Assembly: GCF_021726475.1 (NCBI RefSeq)
Contig: NZ_JAKJRU010000001.1
Location: 620,001 to 684,000, forward strand
Direction of reading: 5' to 3'
From: Pseudomonas oligotrophica
GTDB taxonomy: Bacteria > Pseudomonadota > Gammaproteobacteria > Pseudomonadales > Pseudomonadaceae
DNA: 64,000 bases
The notes beneath the pieces are model-generated. The model did no database searches, had not been told where the DNA came from, and worked only from the letters and a program-made list of their open reading frames with translations. Made by a program: the position numbers and the translations under genes. Shown here one piece after another: positions 33,646-42,282 of this stretch (positions are counted from its first letter, which is position 1; every line of letters begins with the position of its first letter).

Positions 33646-34119
33646 ATGAATGCCGTCGACCTGCTGATCGAGGACCACGAGCGCCTCAAGGACATCCTGA
33701 CGCGCTTGACCGAATCCACCGAGCGCGCCGTGAAGACGCGTACCGAGCTGCTGCACAAGCTGGAAATGGAGGTCACCATCCACACCCAGCTCGAGGAGCA
33801 GGTGCTCTATCCCGCCTACAAGGAAGCCGGCGGCAAGGAAGAGCTGAAGATGTACCACGAGGCCAAGGAGGAACACCGCGCGGTGGACTCGCTGGTATTG
33901 CCCGACCTCAAGGCCACCGATCCGGCGAGCGTCGAGTTCTCCGGCCGGGCCAAGGTCTGCAAGGAGCTGCTCGAGCATCACCTCGAGGAAGAGGAGTCGG
34001 ACATGTTCCCCGAGGTGCGCGAGATGTTCGACCAGGCGCGCCTGGAGGAGATGGGCCGGCAGATGGCCGAGCTGCGCACCCGCCTGAAGAAGGAACTCGG
34101 CGCACGCCAGGCCGCCTGA
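33646..34119 (+). CDS. Hemerythrin HHE domain protein
   Basis: 157 residues behind GGAGGATC. Iron-ligand candidates are H11 (EDHERL), H46 with E50 (HTQLE), the HEAKEEH pair near 71-77 and HHLEEEE near 111. This is the four-helix hemerythrin-like di-iron pattern. Such proteins bind oxygen or NO, or help iron handling. It follows DUF3509 by 57 nt, and the heme-globin sensor gene is next. Confidence 0.88.
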   Translation: MNAVDLLIEDHERLKDILTRLTESTERAVKTRTELLHKLEMEVTIHTQLEEQVLYPAYKEAGGKEELKMYHEAKEEHRAVDSLVLPDLKATDPASVEFSGRAKVCKELLEHHLEEEESDMFPEVREMFDQARLEEMGRQMAELRTRLKKELGARQAA

Positions 34120-34284
34120 GCCGAGGCGGGCGCCGGCTCAGGCGGGCGCCCTGCCCGCGTTGGGCTGATATGAGTCAATAAGCCACGGCCGCGCCGCTGG
34201 CACCCTTGCCTTCGTTTTGCCATCACCGATCGGCGGAGGCTGCTTCGGAACTGGCAGCCTGACAATGGACGGAGCAGGGCAAGC

Positions 34285-36477
34285 ATGGAAGATCAGCTCA
34301 CCGCGGTGCTGCAACGCGTCGGACTGGACCTGGAGCGCATCCTCACGCGCAAGCGCTTCCTGCAGTGGCAGGCGGCCGACCGCGAACGCCTCGGTCGCGC
34401 GGCGAACGACCCGGCACTGACCGCTGGCCAGGCGCGCTTCGTCGAGCGCCTCTACGACCACCTGGCCGAGTTCGCCGAGGCCTCGGCCCGGCTCGGCCCG
34501 CCGGCCAGCCTCGAGCGCCTCAAGCACAGCCAGCTCAGCTACTACCAGCGCCTGCTCAGCGGGCCCTACGACCGCGACTATGTGCGCGACCGCCTGCTGG
34601 TCGGGCTGGTCCACGAGCGCGCCGGCATCGACCTGGAGTGGTACCTGGGGGCCTACCGCCTGTACCTCGGCCACATGCTCGAGCAGCTGTTCGGCGAGGA
34701 CGAGCGGAGTGCGCTGTTCGGCAGCCTGCTGAAGATCGTCTTCTTCGACATGATCCTGGCCATCGACACCTACGTCGCCGCCCAGCGGCAGGCGCTGGAG
34801 GACAGCGAGGCGCGCCTGGCGCGGGCCCTGCGCGGGACCGAGGATGGCATCTGGGACTGGAACGTCGAGTACGACCGGCTGTATGTCTCCGAGCGCTGGA
34901 CGCAGATGCTCGGCCTCGCGCCGCTGGGCAGCGGCCACAGCCGCGACTGGTTCGAGCGTGTGCACCCGGACGACCTGCCATTGCTGCGCGATGCCATCGG
35001 CCGCCACCTCAACGGCGAGAGCGCTTCGCTGGCCCACGAATACCGCATCCGTGGCGGCGGCGACGATTACCTCTGGGTGCTGGTGCGCGGCGTCGCCGAG
35101 CGCGACGGCCACGGCGGCTGGCACCTGGCCGGCTCGCAGACCGACATCAGCGCGCGCAAGGCCGCCGAGGCCGGCCTGCGGCATGCCGCGCGGCACGACG
35201 CGCTGACCGGCCTGGCCAACCGCCTGCATCTGGAGGAACTGCTGCAGGCGGTACGCCGACGGCCGCGCGGGCGCGACTCAGCGCTGCTGTTCATCGACCT
35301 GGACCGCTTCAAGCTGATCAACGACAGCCTCGGCCACAACGCCGGCGACCAGGTGCTGGTGATCGTCGCCCAGCGGCTGGCCTCGTGCCTGCGCGCGGGC
35401 GACCACCTGGCGCGCTTCGGTGGCGACGAGTTCGTCGCGCTGCTTGGCGACCTGGCCTGCGCGGCGGACGCCGAGCGCGTCGCCCAGCGCATGCTGGTCG
35501 CCCTGCGCCAGCCGCTGCAACTGGGCGAACGCACGCTGTCGGTGAGTGCCAGTATCGGCATCGCCCCGCTGATGCGCGACGGCCAGCCGCTGGATGCGCT
35601 GCAGGCGGCGGACCTGGCGCTGTACCGCGCCAAGCTGGCCGGCAAGGACCAGTTCGCGCTGTATTCGGATAACCTGCAGGTCAGCGCGACCCGCCAGCTT
35701 GAACTGGAAAGCGCGCTGGCCCAGGCCCTGGCCCGGGAGGAATTCGTCCTGCATTACCAGCCGGTCTGGGCCATCGACGGCGCCCGGCCGCGGCTGGTCG
35801 GCACCGAGGCCCTGCTGCGCTGGCGCCACGATGGCGAGCTGGTGGCGCCGGCCGAGTTCATCGCCGCGCTGGAGGAGTCGCGCGAGATCGTACGCGTCGG
35901 CGAGTGGGTCCTGCGCCAGGCCTGCCAGCAGCTGCGCCGCTGGCAGGAGCAGGGCCACGCGGCGCTGCACTGCGCGGTGAACCTGTCGATCCGCCAGCTG
36001 CAGCAGTGCGACTTCTGCGCCATGCTCAACGCGGTGCTCGAACAGACCGGCGCCGCCCCCGGCTCACTGGTGCTGGAGATCACCGAGACGCTGCTGATGC
36101 AGGACAGCGAGCTGCTGCAGCGCAACCTGCGGCATGCCGCCGAACTGGGCGTGCGCCTGGCGCTGGACGATTTCGGCACCGGCTATTCCTCGCTCGGCTA
36201 CCTCCGGCGCTTCCCGCTGCACATCCTCAAGGTCGACCGCAGTTTCATCGCCGGTGCGCCGCGCGACGCCGACGCCGTGCTGCTCAGCCGGGCGATCATC
36301 GGCCTGGGCCAGAGCCTCGGCCTGCAGGTGATCGCCGAGGGCGTCGAGCATGCCGAGCAGCTGCAATTCCTGCGCGAACAGGGCTGCGACTGCGCCCAGG
36401 GCTACTTCCTCGCCCGCCCGCTGCCGGTCGAGGAACTGCACGAGCTGCTCGGCGCGCGCGGCGGATCGGGGCACTAA
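34285..36477 (+). CDS. Globin-coupled PAS-GGDEF-EAL protein (cyclic-di-GMP turnover)
   Basis: 730 residues. Residues about 5-165 form a protoglobin-type sensor with the probable heme-proximal His110. A PAS domain follows (about 180-290). The GGDEF domain is intact (GGDEF at 379-383) with an inhibitory RxxD site at 370-373. The EAL domain is intact: EAL at 508-510, DDFGTGYSS and KVDRSF. It can therefore either make or degrade c-di-GMP in response to O2 or NO bound to heme. No membrane segment is seen. It follows the hemerythrin gene. Confidence 0.9.
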   Translation: MEDQLTAVLQRVGLDLERILTRKRFLQWQAADRERLGRAANDPALTAGQARFVERLYDHLAEFAEASARLGPPASLERLKHSQLSYYQRLLSGPYDRDYVRDRLLVGLVHERAGIDLEWYLGAYRLYLGHMLEQLFGEDERSALFGSLLKIVFFDMILAIDTYVAAQRQALEDSEARLARALRGTEDGIWDWNVEYDRLYVSERWTQMLGLAPLGSGHSRDWFERVHPDDLPLLRDAIGRHLNGESASLAHEYRIRGGGDDYLWVLVRGVAERDGHGGWHLAGSQTDISARKAAEAGLRHAARHDALTGLANRLHLEELLQAVRRRPRGRDSALLFIDLDRFKLINDSLGHNAGDQVLVIVAQRLASCLRAGDHLARFGGDEFVALLGDLACAADAERVAQRMLVALRQPLQLGERTLSVSASIGIAPLMRDGQPLDALQAADLALYRAKLAGKDQFALYSDNLQVSATRQLELESALAQALAREEFVLHYQPVWAIDGARPRLVGTEALLRWRHDGELVAPAEFIAALEESREIVRVGEWVLRQACQQLRRWQEQGHAALHCAVNLSIRQLQQCDFCAMLNAVLEQTGAAPGSLVLEITETLLMQDSELLQRNLRHAAELGVRLALDDFGTGYSSLGYLRRFPLHILKVDRSFIAGAPRDADAVLLSRAIIGLGQSLGLQVIAEGVEHAEQLQFLREQGCDCAQGYFLARPLPVEELHELLGARGGSGH

Positions 36478-36563
36478 CGCGTCGATTGCCTGTCTACCTC
36501 CCCGTGGATCATAGGATCCAGGTACTGCCGGCCAAGTGCCGGTTCACCCTAAGGAGGTTAACG

Positions 36564-36848
36564 ATGCGTCTGACTTATTTGCTGCCCCCGCTGCTCGGCC
36601 TGGTGCTGGTTGGCTGCGGCCAGGAAGAGGAGCGCGAGCCGACCCCGCCGCCGGCCACCACCGAACAACCCGCCACCCCGGCACCTGCTCCGGCGCCGGA
36701 AACCAGCACCCCGTCCACCGGGTCGGGCACCAGCACCATGCCGTCGGACAGCACCACCGGCTCCGGCACCACGGGCGGCACCACCGACCCGAGCGGTACC
36801 GGCACCACCAACCCGCCGAGCGGCAGCGGTACCGGCTCGAGCCAGTAA
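36564..36848 (+). CDS. Low-complexity lipoprotein
   Basis: 94 residues behind a perfect AAGGAGG SD, the strongest in the region. A lipobox (LVGC) gives an acylated cysteine at residue 18. The mature chain is acidic at first (EEEREP), then almost entirely P, T, S, G and A in irregular repeats. No domain recognised. A disordered cell-surface linker or stalk is plausible. Confidence 0.7.
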   Translation: MRLTYLLPPLLGLVLVGCGQEEEREPTPPPATTEQPATPAPAPAPETSTPSTGSGTSTMPSDSTTGSGTTGGTTDPSGTGTTNPPSGSGTGSSQ

Positions 36849-36913
36849 GGCTCGCCCGGATGCGGCCGCGACCTGCGCGCGGCCGCTTGCCCCCACCTGC
36901 CGTGGAGTGCCCC

Positions 36914-37105
36914 ATGAAAGCCGTCCGCCTGTTGCTCTGCGCCGCCGTCGGCACGCTGCTGGTGGCCTGCTCGCCGGAAGAGGACAAGCAGTCCTCGCTG
37001 GACAACGCCGAGCAGAATTCGCAGGAATACCACGACACCGCCGCCGAACCGGCCGGCCCGAACAAGCTCGTCCCGCCTTCGACCGGTACCGCCGGCAACG
37101 ATTGA
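36914..37105 (+). CDS. Small lipoprotein of unknown function
   Basis: 63 residues with a lipobox (LLVAC) at residues 15-19. The mature part is hydrophilic and acidic. It lies 65 nt behind the low-complexity lipoprotein and probably shares its transcript. No family recognised. Confidence 0.65.
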   Translation: MKAVRLLLCAAVGTLLVACSPEEDKQSSLDNAEQNSQEYHDTAAEPAGPNKLVPPSTGTAGND

Positions 37106-37114
37106 GCCGCTAGC

Positions 37115-38296
37115 TCAGACCGCCTGGCCGGCGGCATGCCCGCAGGCCCAGGCCCACTGGAAGTTGAAGCCGCCGAGCTGGCCGGTGACGTCGAGCACCT
37201 CGCCGATGAAGTACAGCCCCGGCGATTTCTGCGATTCCAGGGTCTTGGACGACACCTCGCGGGTATCCACGCCGCCGAGCGTCACCTCCGCGGTGCGATA
37301 GCCCTCGGTGCCCGCCGGCACCAGCCGCCACTCGGCCAGCCTTGCCGCGATCTCGCGCAGCTCGGCCGGCGTGTACTGCTTGAGCGCGCGCGAGGCGAAC
37401 CAGCTGTCGCACACCAGCACCGCCAGCTTGCGCGTGAACACCTCGGCCAGCAGCGTCTTCAGCTCGATGTTGGGGCGGGCCTGGGCCTGTTCCTGCAGCC
37501 AGGCCTGCGCATCGAGCCCCGGCAGCAGGTCGATGCTCAGCTCGTCGCCGGCCTGCCAGTAGGACGAGATCTGCAGCATCGCCGGCCCGCTCAGGCCGCG
37601 ATGGGTGAACAGCAGGTTCTCGCGAAAGCTCTGCCCGTTGCAGCTCACCACGCATTCCACCGAGGTGCCCGACAGCTCGCCGCACAGCGCCTTGAGCGCC
37701 GGGTCGGTGACGGTGAAGGGCACCAGCCCGGCGCGGGTCGGCAGCACGTTGTGGCCGAACTGGCGGGCGATCTGGTAGCCGAAGCCGGTCGCGCCGAGGG
37801 TCGGGATCGACAGCCCGCCGGTGGCGATCACCAGCGACTGGCCGCGCACCGGGCCGAGGCCGGTCTGCAGCAGGTAGCCCTGCTCGTCGCGGGCCACCGA
37901 CTCCACGCCGACGTTCAGGCGCAGGTCGACGCCGGCCTGGCGGCACTCCTCGAGCAGCAGGGCGAGGATGTCGCTGGACTTGTTGTCGCAGAACAGCTGG
38001 CCGAGCTTCTTCTCGTGATAGGGCACGCCGTGGCGCGCCACTAGCTCGATGAAATCCCACTGGGTGTAGCGCGCCAGCGCCGACTTGCAGAAATGCGGGT
38101 TGGCCGAGAGGAAGTTGGCCGGCTCGGTGTACAGGTTGGTGAAGTTGCAGCGCCCGCCGCCGGACATGAGGATCTTCTTGCCGGCCTTGTTGGCGTGGTC
38201 GAGCAGCAGCACCCGGCGGCCGCGTCGGCCCGCGGTGGCCGCGCACATGAGGCCTGCGGCACCGGCCCCGATGATGATCACTTCTGTCGCCAGCAC
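37115..38296 (-). CDS. HI0933/YhiN family flavoprotein
   Basis: 393 residues from a GTG start with GAGG 7 nt upstream. It has the FAD-binding dinucleotide motif GAGAAGLMCA at the N-terminus, the family hallmark SGGGRCNFTN and the C-terminal GGFNFQWAWACG. This HI0933 family of NAD(P)/FAD-dependent oxidoreductases has a two-dinucleotide-binding fold; the substrate is unknown. Converges on the small-lipoprotein pair. Confidence 0.9.
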   Translation of the reverse strand: MLATEVIIIGAGAAGLMCAATAGRRGRRVLLLDHANKAGKKILMSGGGRCNFTNLYTEPANFLSANPHFCKSALARYTQWDFIELVARHGVPYHEKKLGQLFCDNKSSDILALLLEECRQAGVDLRLNVGVESVARDEQGYLLQTGLGPVRGQSLVIATGGLSIPTLGATGFGYQIARQFGHNVLPTRAGLVPFTVTDPALKALCGELSGTSVECVVSCNGQSFRENLLFTHRGLSGPAMLQISSYWQAGDELSIDLLPGLDAQAWLQEQAQARPNIELKTLLAEVFTRKLAVLVCDSWFASRALKQYTPAELREIAARLAEWRLVPAGTEGYRTAEVTLGGVDTREVSSKTLESQKSPGLYFIGEVLDVTGQLGGFNFQWAWACGHAAGQAV

Positions 38297-38354
38297 CTTC
38301 GCACCTCGTTGTTCGCCGCCGTTGCAGGGCGCGCATCTTACCCGTTGCGCGCGC

Positions 38355-40550
38355 TCACGGCTGCGCCTGCGGTCCGGCGGCGCCCTGGCGCACCAGGTGG
38401 GCGGCCATGCTGCGCAGCGCGGCCAGCTGCCGGCAGATCAGGCCGAGCTGGGTCTGCACCAGGCGATGGCCGTCGTCGGTCTCCTCCGGCAGCTGCTCGA
38501 GGCGCTCGGCCAGGGCCTGCTCGGCCTCGTCGTGCAGGGCCACCGGGCGGTTGTCGCGCAGCGCCGCGGCGAGTTCGTCGAGGCTGGCGCTCAGCTGCGC
38601 ACTGGCCTCGTCGAGCAGCGCGTCGCTGGCATCCTCGGGCAGCGTCTCGCGGTGCGCGCCGAGTGCCGACAGGTAGTTGAGCAGGGTGTGCGAGAGCACC
38701 AGGAAGCGGAAGCCGGTCTCGGCGTCGCGGCGGAAATGCCCGGGCTCGAGCAGCATGTTCGACAGGGTGGTCGACAGCGCCGCGTCGGCGTTGTGTGCGT
38801 TGCGCCGGGCCAGGCGGTAGGCGAGGTCGTCGTGCTTGCCGCTGTCGTACTGGCGCATGATCTGGCGCAGGTATTCGCTGCTGCAGCTCAGGGTGCTGGC
38901 GACCATCTGGTTGAGCCGCCGGCCCTGCCAGTCCGGCAGCACCAGGAACACCGCAGCGGCGGCGATCAGGCTGCCGAGCAGGGTATCGAACAGGCGCGGC
39001 CAGATCAGCCCGTAGCCGTCGCCGATCTGGTTGAAGCAGAACAGCACCATCAGCGTGATGGCGGCGGTGGCCAGGGTGTAGCGGCTGCTGCGGGTGGCGA
39101 AGAAGATCACCCCGGCGAGCACCGCGAACAGCGCCTGCAGCGCCGGCCAGGGGAACAGGTCGAACAGCGCCCAACCGGCCACCAGTCCCAGCACCGTGCC
39201 GCTGATGCGCTGCACCAGCTTGGTCCGGGTGGCGCCGTAGTTCGGCTGGCAGACGAACAGCGTGGTCAGCAGCACCCAGTAGCCCTGCTCCGGGTGGATC
39301 GCGTGCAGCGCCACGTAGCCGCAGACCAGCGCCAGGGCCATGCGCAGCGCATGGCGGAACAGCAGCGAGGTGGGCGTCAGTTGCAGGCGGATGCGCCCCA
39401 GGGCGTCGCCCAGCGACTGCGGCTCGCGATCGAGCAGGGCGCTGTCCTGCTCGCCGGCCAGGGCGTCGGGGTTGCTGGCGCTGGCCAGGCGCGCCTGCAG
39501 CGCGCCGAGGTTGCCCGACAGCGCGCGCAGCGAGCGCAGCAGGCCGCGCCAGGCCGGGTTGTTCTGCCCGCGCAGATGCTCCAGCGAGGCGTGCAGGTCG
39601 GCCAGCGCCTGGGCGTTCTGCTCGTCGTAGGCGAACGGCTGGCGCAGCCGGATGGCCTCGGCCAGTGCCAGGCAGGCGCCGGCCTGCAGGCGCAGCAGGC
39701 GCTGGCAGCGGAACAGCACGTCGCTGTGGAAGAACGCCTCGGCCAGCGCCTGGTAGGGATAGTGCGAGGAACTGACCCGCTCGTGCAGGTCCTGGGCGAG
39801 AAAGTACAGCTTGAGGTAGCGGCTGATCCGGCTGCCGCTGCGGCCCTGGCCCATGCGGTGCAGCAGGGTCTCCTTGGCCGCGTTGAGCGCGCCGACCACC
39901 CGCCCGTTCTGCTGCGCCAGCTCGATGCGCCGCTGCTCCACGTCGAGCTGGCGCACCGGTTCGAACAGCGCGGCCTTCAGGCGGATGTACAGGCCCAGCT
40001 CGCGGTACAGCCGCGCCAGGCTCTGCTGCACCGGCTGGTGGGCGAAGAGCAGGTTCCACGCCACCGAGAGCAGGCCGTACCAGGCGGCGCCGGCGACCAG
40101 CAGCAGCGGGTCGCGCCAGAAATCGGCGAACACGCCGTCGCGCTGGTCGGCGGCGATCATGCTGTAGACCGAGAGGATCAGCGTGGCCTGGGCGATGGCG
40201 CCGTAGCGCTCGCCGAGCGCGCCAAGCATCACCAGGGCGAAGGCCGAGGCCGCCAGGCCCGCGGCGAAGGCCAGCGGATAGGGAAACAGCAGTTGCACCG
40301 CAACCGCGGCAATGCTGAAGCAGGCCAGGGTCACCAGCAGGGCGACCAGCCGGCCGCGCCAGCTGTCATCGGTCTCCGCCAGGGCGCTGGCGATGATGCC
40401 GAGGAACAGCGGGATCGCCAGCGACGGCCGGTCCAGGCCCCAGCTCAGCGCCATGCTGCCGGCCAGGGCGATGAACACCCGCAGGCTGTAGCCGAACTTC
40501 TCCAGCGCCCAGAGGCGACGCAGGGAGTGGCGGATCGAGGGCTTCGGCAT
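38355..40550 (-). CDS. yccS: YccS-type FUSC inner-membrane protein
   Basis: 731 residues. Two blocks of transmembrane helices (about residues 20-150 and 390-510) flank a long cytoplasmic helical stretch, with another cytoplasmic tail at the C-terminus. This is the YccS/FUSC layout. The segment NYGATRTKLVQRISGTVLGL in the second block is typical of the fusaric-acid-resistance-like module. Possibly an exporter component; the substrate is unknown. The SD is AAGG 9 nt before the ATG. Confidence 0.85.
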   Translation of the reverse strand: MPKPSIRHSLRRLWALEKFGYSLRVFIALAGSMALSWGLDRPSLAIPLFLGIIASALAETDDSWRGRLVALLVTLACFSIAAVAVQLLFPYPLAFAAGLAASAFALVMLGALGERYGAIAQATLILSVYSMIAADQRDGVFADFWRDPLLLVAGAAWYGLLSVAWNLLFAHQPVQQSLARLYRELGLYIRLKAALFEPVRQLDVEQRRIELAQQNGRVVGALNAAKETLLHRMGQGRSGSRISRYLKLYFLAQDLHERVSSSHYPYQALAEAFFHSDVLFRCQRLLRLQAGACLALAEAIRLRQPFAYDEQNAQALADLHASLEHLRGQNNPAWRGLLRSLRALSGNLGALQARLASASNPDALAGEQDSALLDREPQSLGDALGRIRLQLTPTSLLFRHALRMALALVCGYVALHAIHPEQGYWVLLTTLFVCQPNYGATRTKLVQRISGTVLGLVAGWALFDLFPWPALQALFAVLAGVIFFATRSSRYTLATAAITLMVLFCFNQIGDGYGLIWPRLFDTLLGSLIAAAAVFLVLPDWQGRRLNQMVASTLSCSSEYLRQIMRQYDSGKHDDLAYRLARRNAHNADAALSTTLSNMLLEPGHFRRDAETGFRFLVLSHTLLNYLSALGAHRETLPEDASDALLDEASAQLSASLDELAAALRDNRPVALHDEAEQALAERLEQLPEETDDGHRLVQTQLGLICRQLAALRSMAAHLVRQGAAGPQAQP

Positions 40551-40707
40551 GGGGCGCTGCCTTCTGCTGCAGGACGGCTGGCTGCACAGCTTATACCGAC
40601 CGTTCGTCCCTTATCACCGGCATGCCACCCGGGTGTAACCGGACTGCCGCAATCGGTCTGCTCTACTCATGCCCGCCTTCCCACCCCCCATACAAGAGGA
40701 ATAGCGC

Positions 40708-42186
40708 ATGACTCGTGATTACGATCCCGGCCGCCGCAACCTGCTCAAGGGCAGCCTGATTGCCGCCGCCGTCGCTGGCACCCCGTTTCTCGGCGCCCTG
40801 GATGCCTATGCCCAGCGCCACGCCAGCGGCAAGGGTCGCCACCTGAGCCGTAGCAGCTATGGGCCACTGAGCCCGGTCAAGGACCAGAGTACCGGTCTGG
40901 AACTGCTGCAACTGCCCGAAGGCTTCCAGTACCGGACCTTCTCCTGGGCCGGTGACCTGATGGAGAACGGCCAGCCGGTGCCCGGCTCGCATGACGGCAT
41001 GGGTGTCATCGACGTACGCCGCGGACCGAACGGGCCGGAAGTGGTGCTGGTGCGCAACCACGAGGCCGGCACCGGCGAGCTGATCCAGGCCAACGGCATC
41101 TACGACGACGTGACCCTGGCCAACGGCCAGCGCCCGGCCGGCGGCACCACCAACCTGTACTTCTCGATGGACAACGGCCACGAGGTACGCACCCTGCCGA
41201 GCCTCGGCGGCACGCGCACCAACTGCGCCGGCGGCGTGACGCCCTGGGGCACCTGGCTGTCCTGCGAGGAGACCACGGCCGACTACAGCAGCGTCGGCGG
41301 CCGCCGCCACGGCTATGTCTTCGAAGTGACCGCCGACCCGGTGCTGACCACCGGCGAGCCGATCGTGCAGATGGGCCGCTTCGCCCACGAGGCGGTCGCG
41401 GTCAACCCGCAGAACAGCTACGTCTACCTCACCGAGGACGCGCGCAACGCCGCCGGCTACTACCGCTTCATCCCGGCCAATGCCAGCCAGCAACCCGGTT
41501 CGCTGGCCGCCGGCGGCATGCTCCAGGCCGCGCGCGTGCGCAACCTGGCCAACGCCGACCTGCTGACCCCGCGCGTGGGCGACAGCTACCAGCTGGAATG
41601 GGTGGATATCGCCGATCCGGACATGGCCCCGCAACCGGGCGCCAGCGGGCCGTTCTTCCAGGCACGCAACGCCGGCGCACTGCGCATGAGCCGTGGCGAG
41701 GGCATCTGGTACAGCCAGGGCCGCCTGTTCATCGTCGACACCAGCGCCGGTGTCGATGCCCAGGGCCGCGCCGGCTACGGCAACGGTGCGGTGTGGATGC
41801 ACGACCTGAGCAGCGACCTGATCACTTGCGTGTTCGCTTCCAGCGACCCGGAAGTGGCCAACAATCCCGACAACATCACCGTCAGTCCCCGTGGCGGCGT
41901 GCTGATGTGCGAGGACGGCGGCGGCGCCAACGACGAGTTCGGCTTCGGCGAGCGCCTGCTCGGCCTGACCAGCGAGGGCGAGGCCTACATCTTCGCCAAG
42001 AACAACATCGTCTTCGACGACGTCCAGGCCGCGGCGGCCGGCAAGCGTGCCTCCGGCGGCGACTACCGCGACCGCGAGTTCGCCGGTGCCTGCTTCGACC
42101 CGAGCGGCCGCTTCCTGTTCGTCAACTGCCAGACGCCGGGCATTACCTTCGCCATCTGGGGCCCGTGGCAGCGCGGCTCGCTGTAA
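40708..42186 (+). CDS. PhoX-like Tat-exported phosphatase (DUF839)
   Basis: 492 residues. The twin arginine at residues 9-10 in RRNLLKG, followed by a hydrophobic stretch ending near AYAQ, is a Tat signal peptide, so the protein is exported folded. The mature part matches the PhoX/DUF839 pattern: PEGFQYRTFSW, HDGMGV, VRNHE, CEET and FAHEAVAVNP in the expected order. PhoX enzymes are calcium/iron-dependent alkaline phosphatases. No Pho box was found upstream, so phosphate control is not visible. Confidence 0.85.
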   Translation: MTRDYDPGRRNLLKGSLIAAAVAGTPFLGALDAYAQRHASGKGRHLSRSSYGPLSPVKDQSTGLELLQLPEGFQYRTFSWAGDLMENGQPVPGSHDGMGVIDVRRGPNGPEVVLVRNHEAGTGELIQANGIYDDVTLANGQRPAGGTTNLYFSMDNGHEVRTLPSLGGTRTNCAGGVTPWGTWLSCEETTADYSSVGGRRHGYVFEVTADPVLTTGEPIVQMGRFAHEAVAVNPQNSYVYLTEDARNAAGYYRFIPANASQQPGSLAAGGMLQAARVRNLANADLLTPRVGDSYQLEWVDIADPDMAPQPGASGPFFQARNAGALRMSRGEGIWYSQGRLFIVDTSAGVDAQGRAGYGNGAVWMHDLSSDLITCVFASSDPEVANNPDNITVSPRGGVLMCEDGGGANDEFGFGERLLGLTSEGEAYIFAKNNIVFDDVQAAAAGKRASGGDYRDREFAGACFDPSGRFLFVNCQTPGITFAIWGPWQRGSL

Positions 42187-42191
42187 GCGCC

Positions 42192-42212
42192 GCGGCCGCT
42201 GGCAGCGGCCGC
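42192..42212 (+). terminator. GC-rich hairpin after the PhoX-like gene
   Basis: Perfect 9-bp stem (GCGGCCGCT and its complement) with a 3-nt loop, 5 nt after the stop. No T-run follows. Confidence 0.4.
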
Positions 42213-42255
42213 TCCGCCCAGCCGGGCAAGGACGGGTCTGCAGGCTTCGCGCTTG

Positions 42256-42281
42256 CAGGCCCGTTCTGCATTGCGGGCCTG
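42256..42281 (-). terminator. Stem-loop downstream of dbpA
   Basis: 8-bp arms CAGGCCCG and CGGGCCTG just beyond the dbpA stop. There is no strong T-run on the minus strand. Confidence 0.4.
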
Positions 42282-42282
42282 T

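Noticed and set aside
34120..34284. Stem-loops between the hemerythrin and globin-sensor genes, including AGGCTGC/GCAGCCT at 34237-34260
   Set aside because: Arms are short and no T-run follows, so neither a terminator nor a riboswitch is supported.
40551..40707. Pho box before the PhoX-like gene
   Set aside because: I looked for a pair of CTGTCAT-like repeats and found none, so PhoB control is not claimed.
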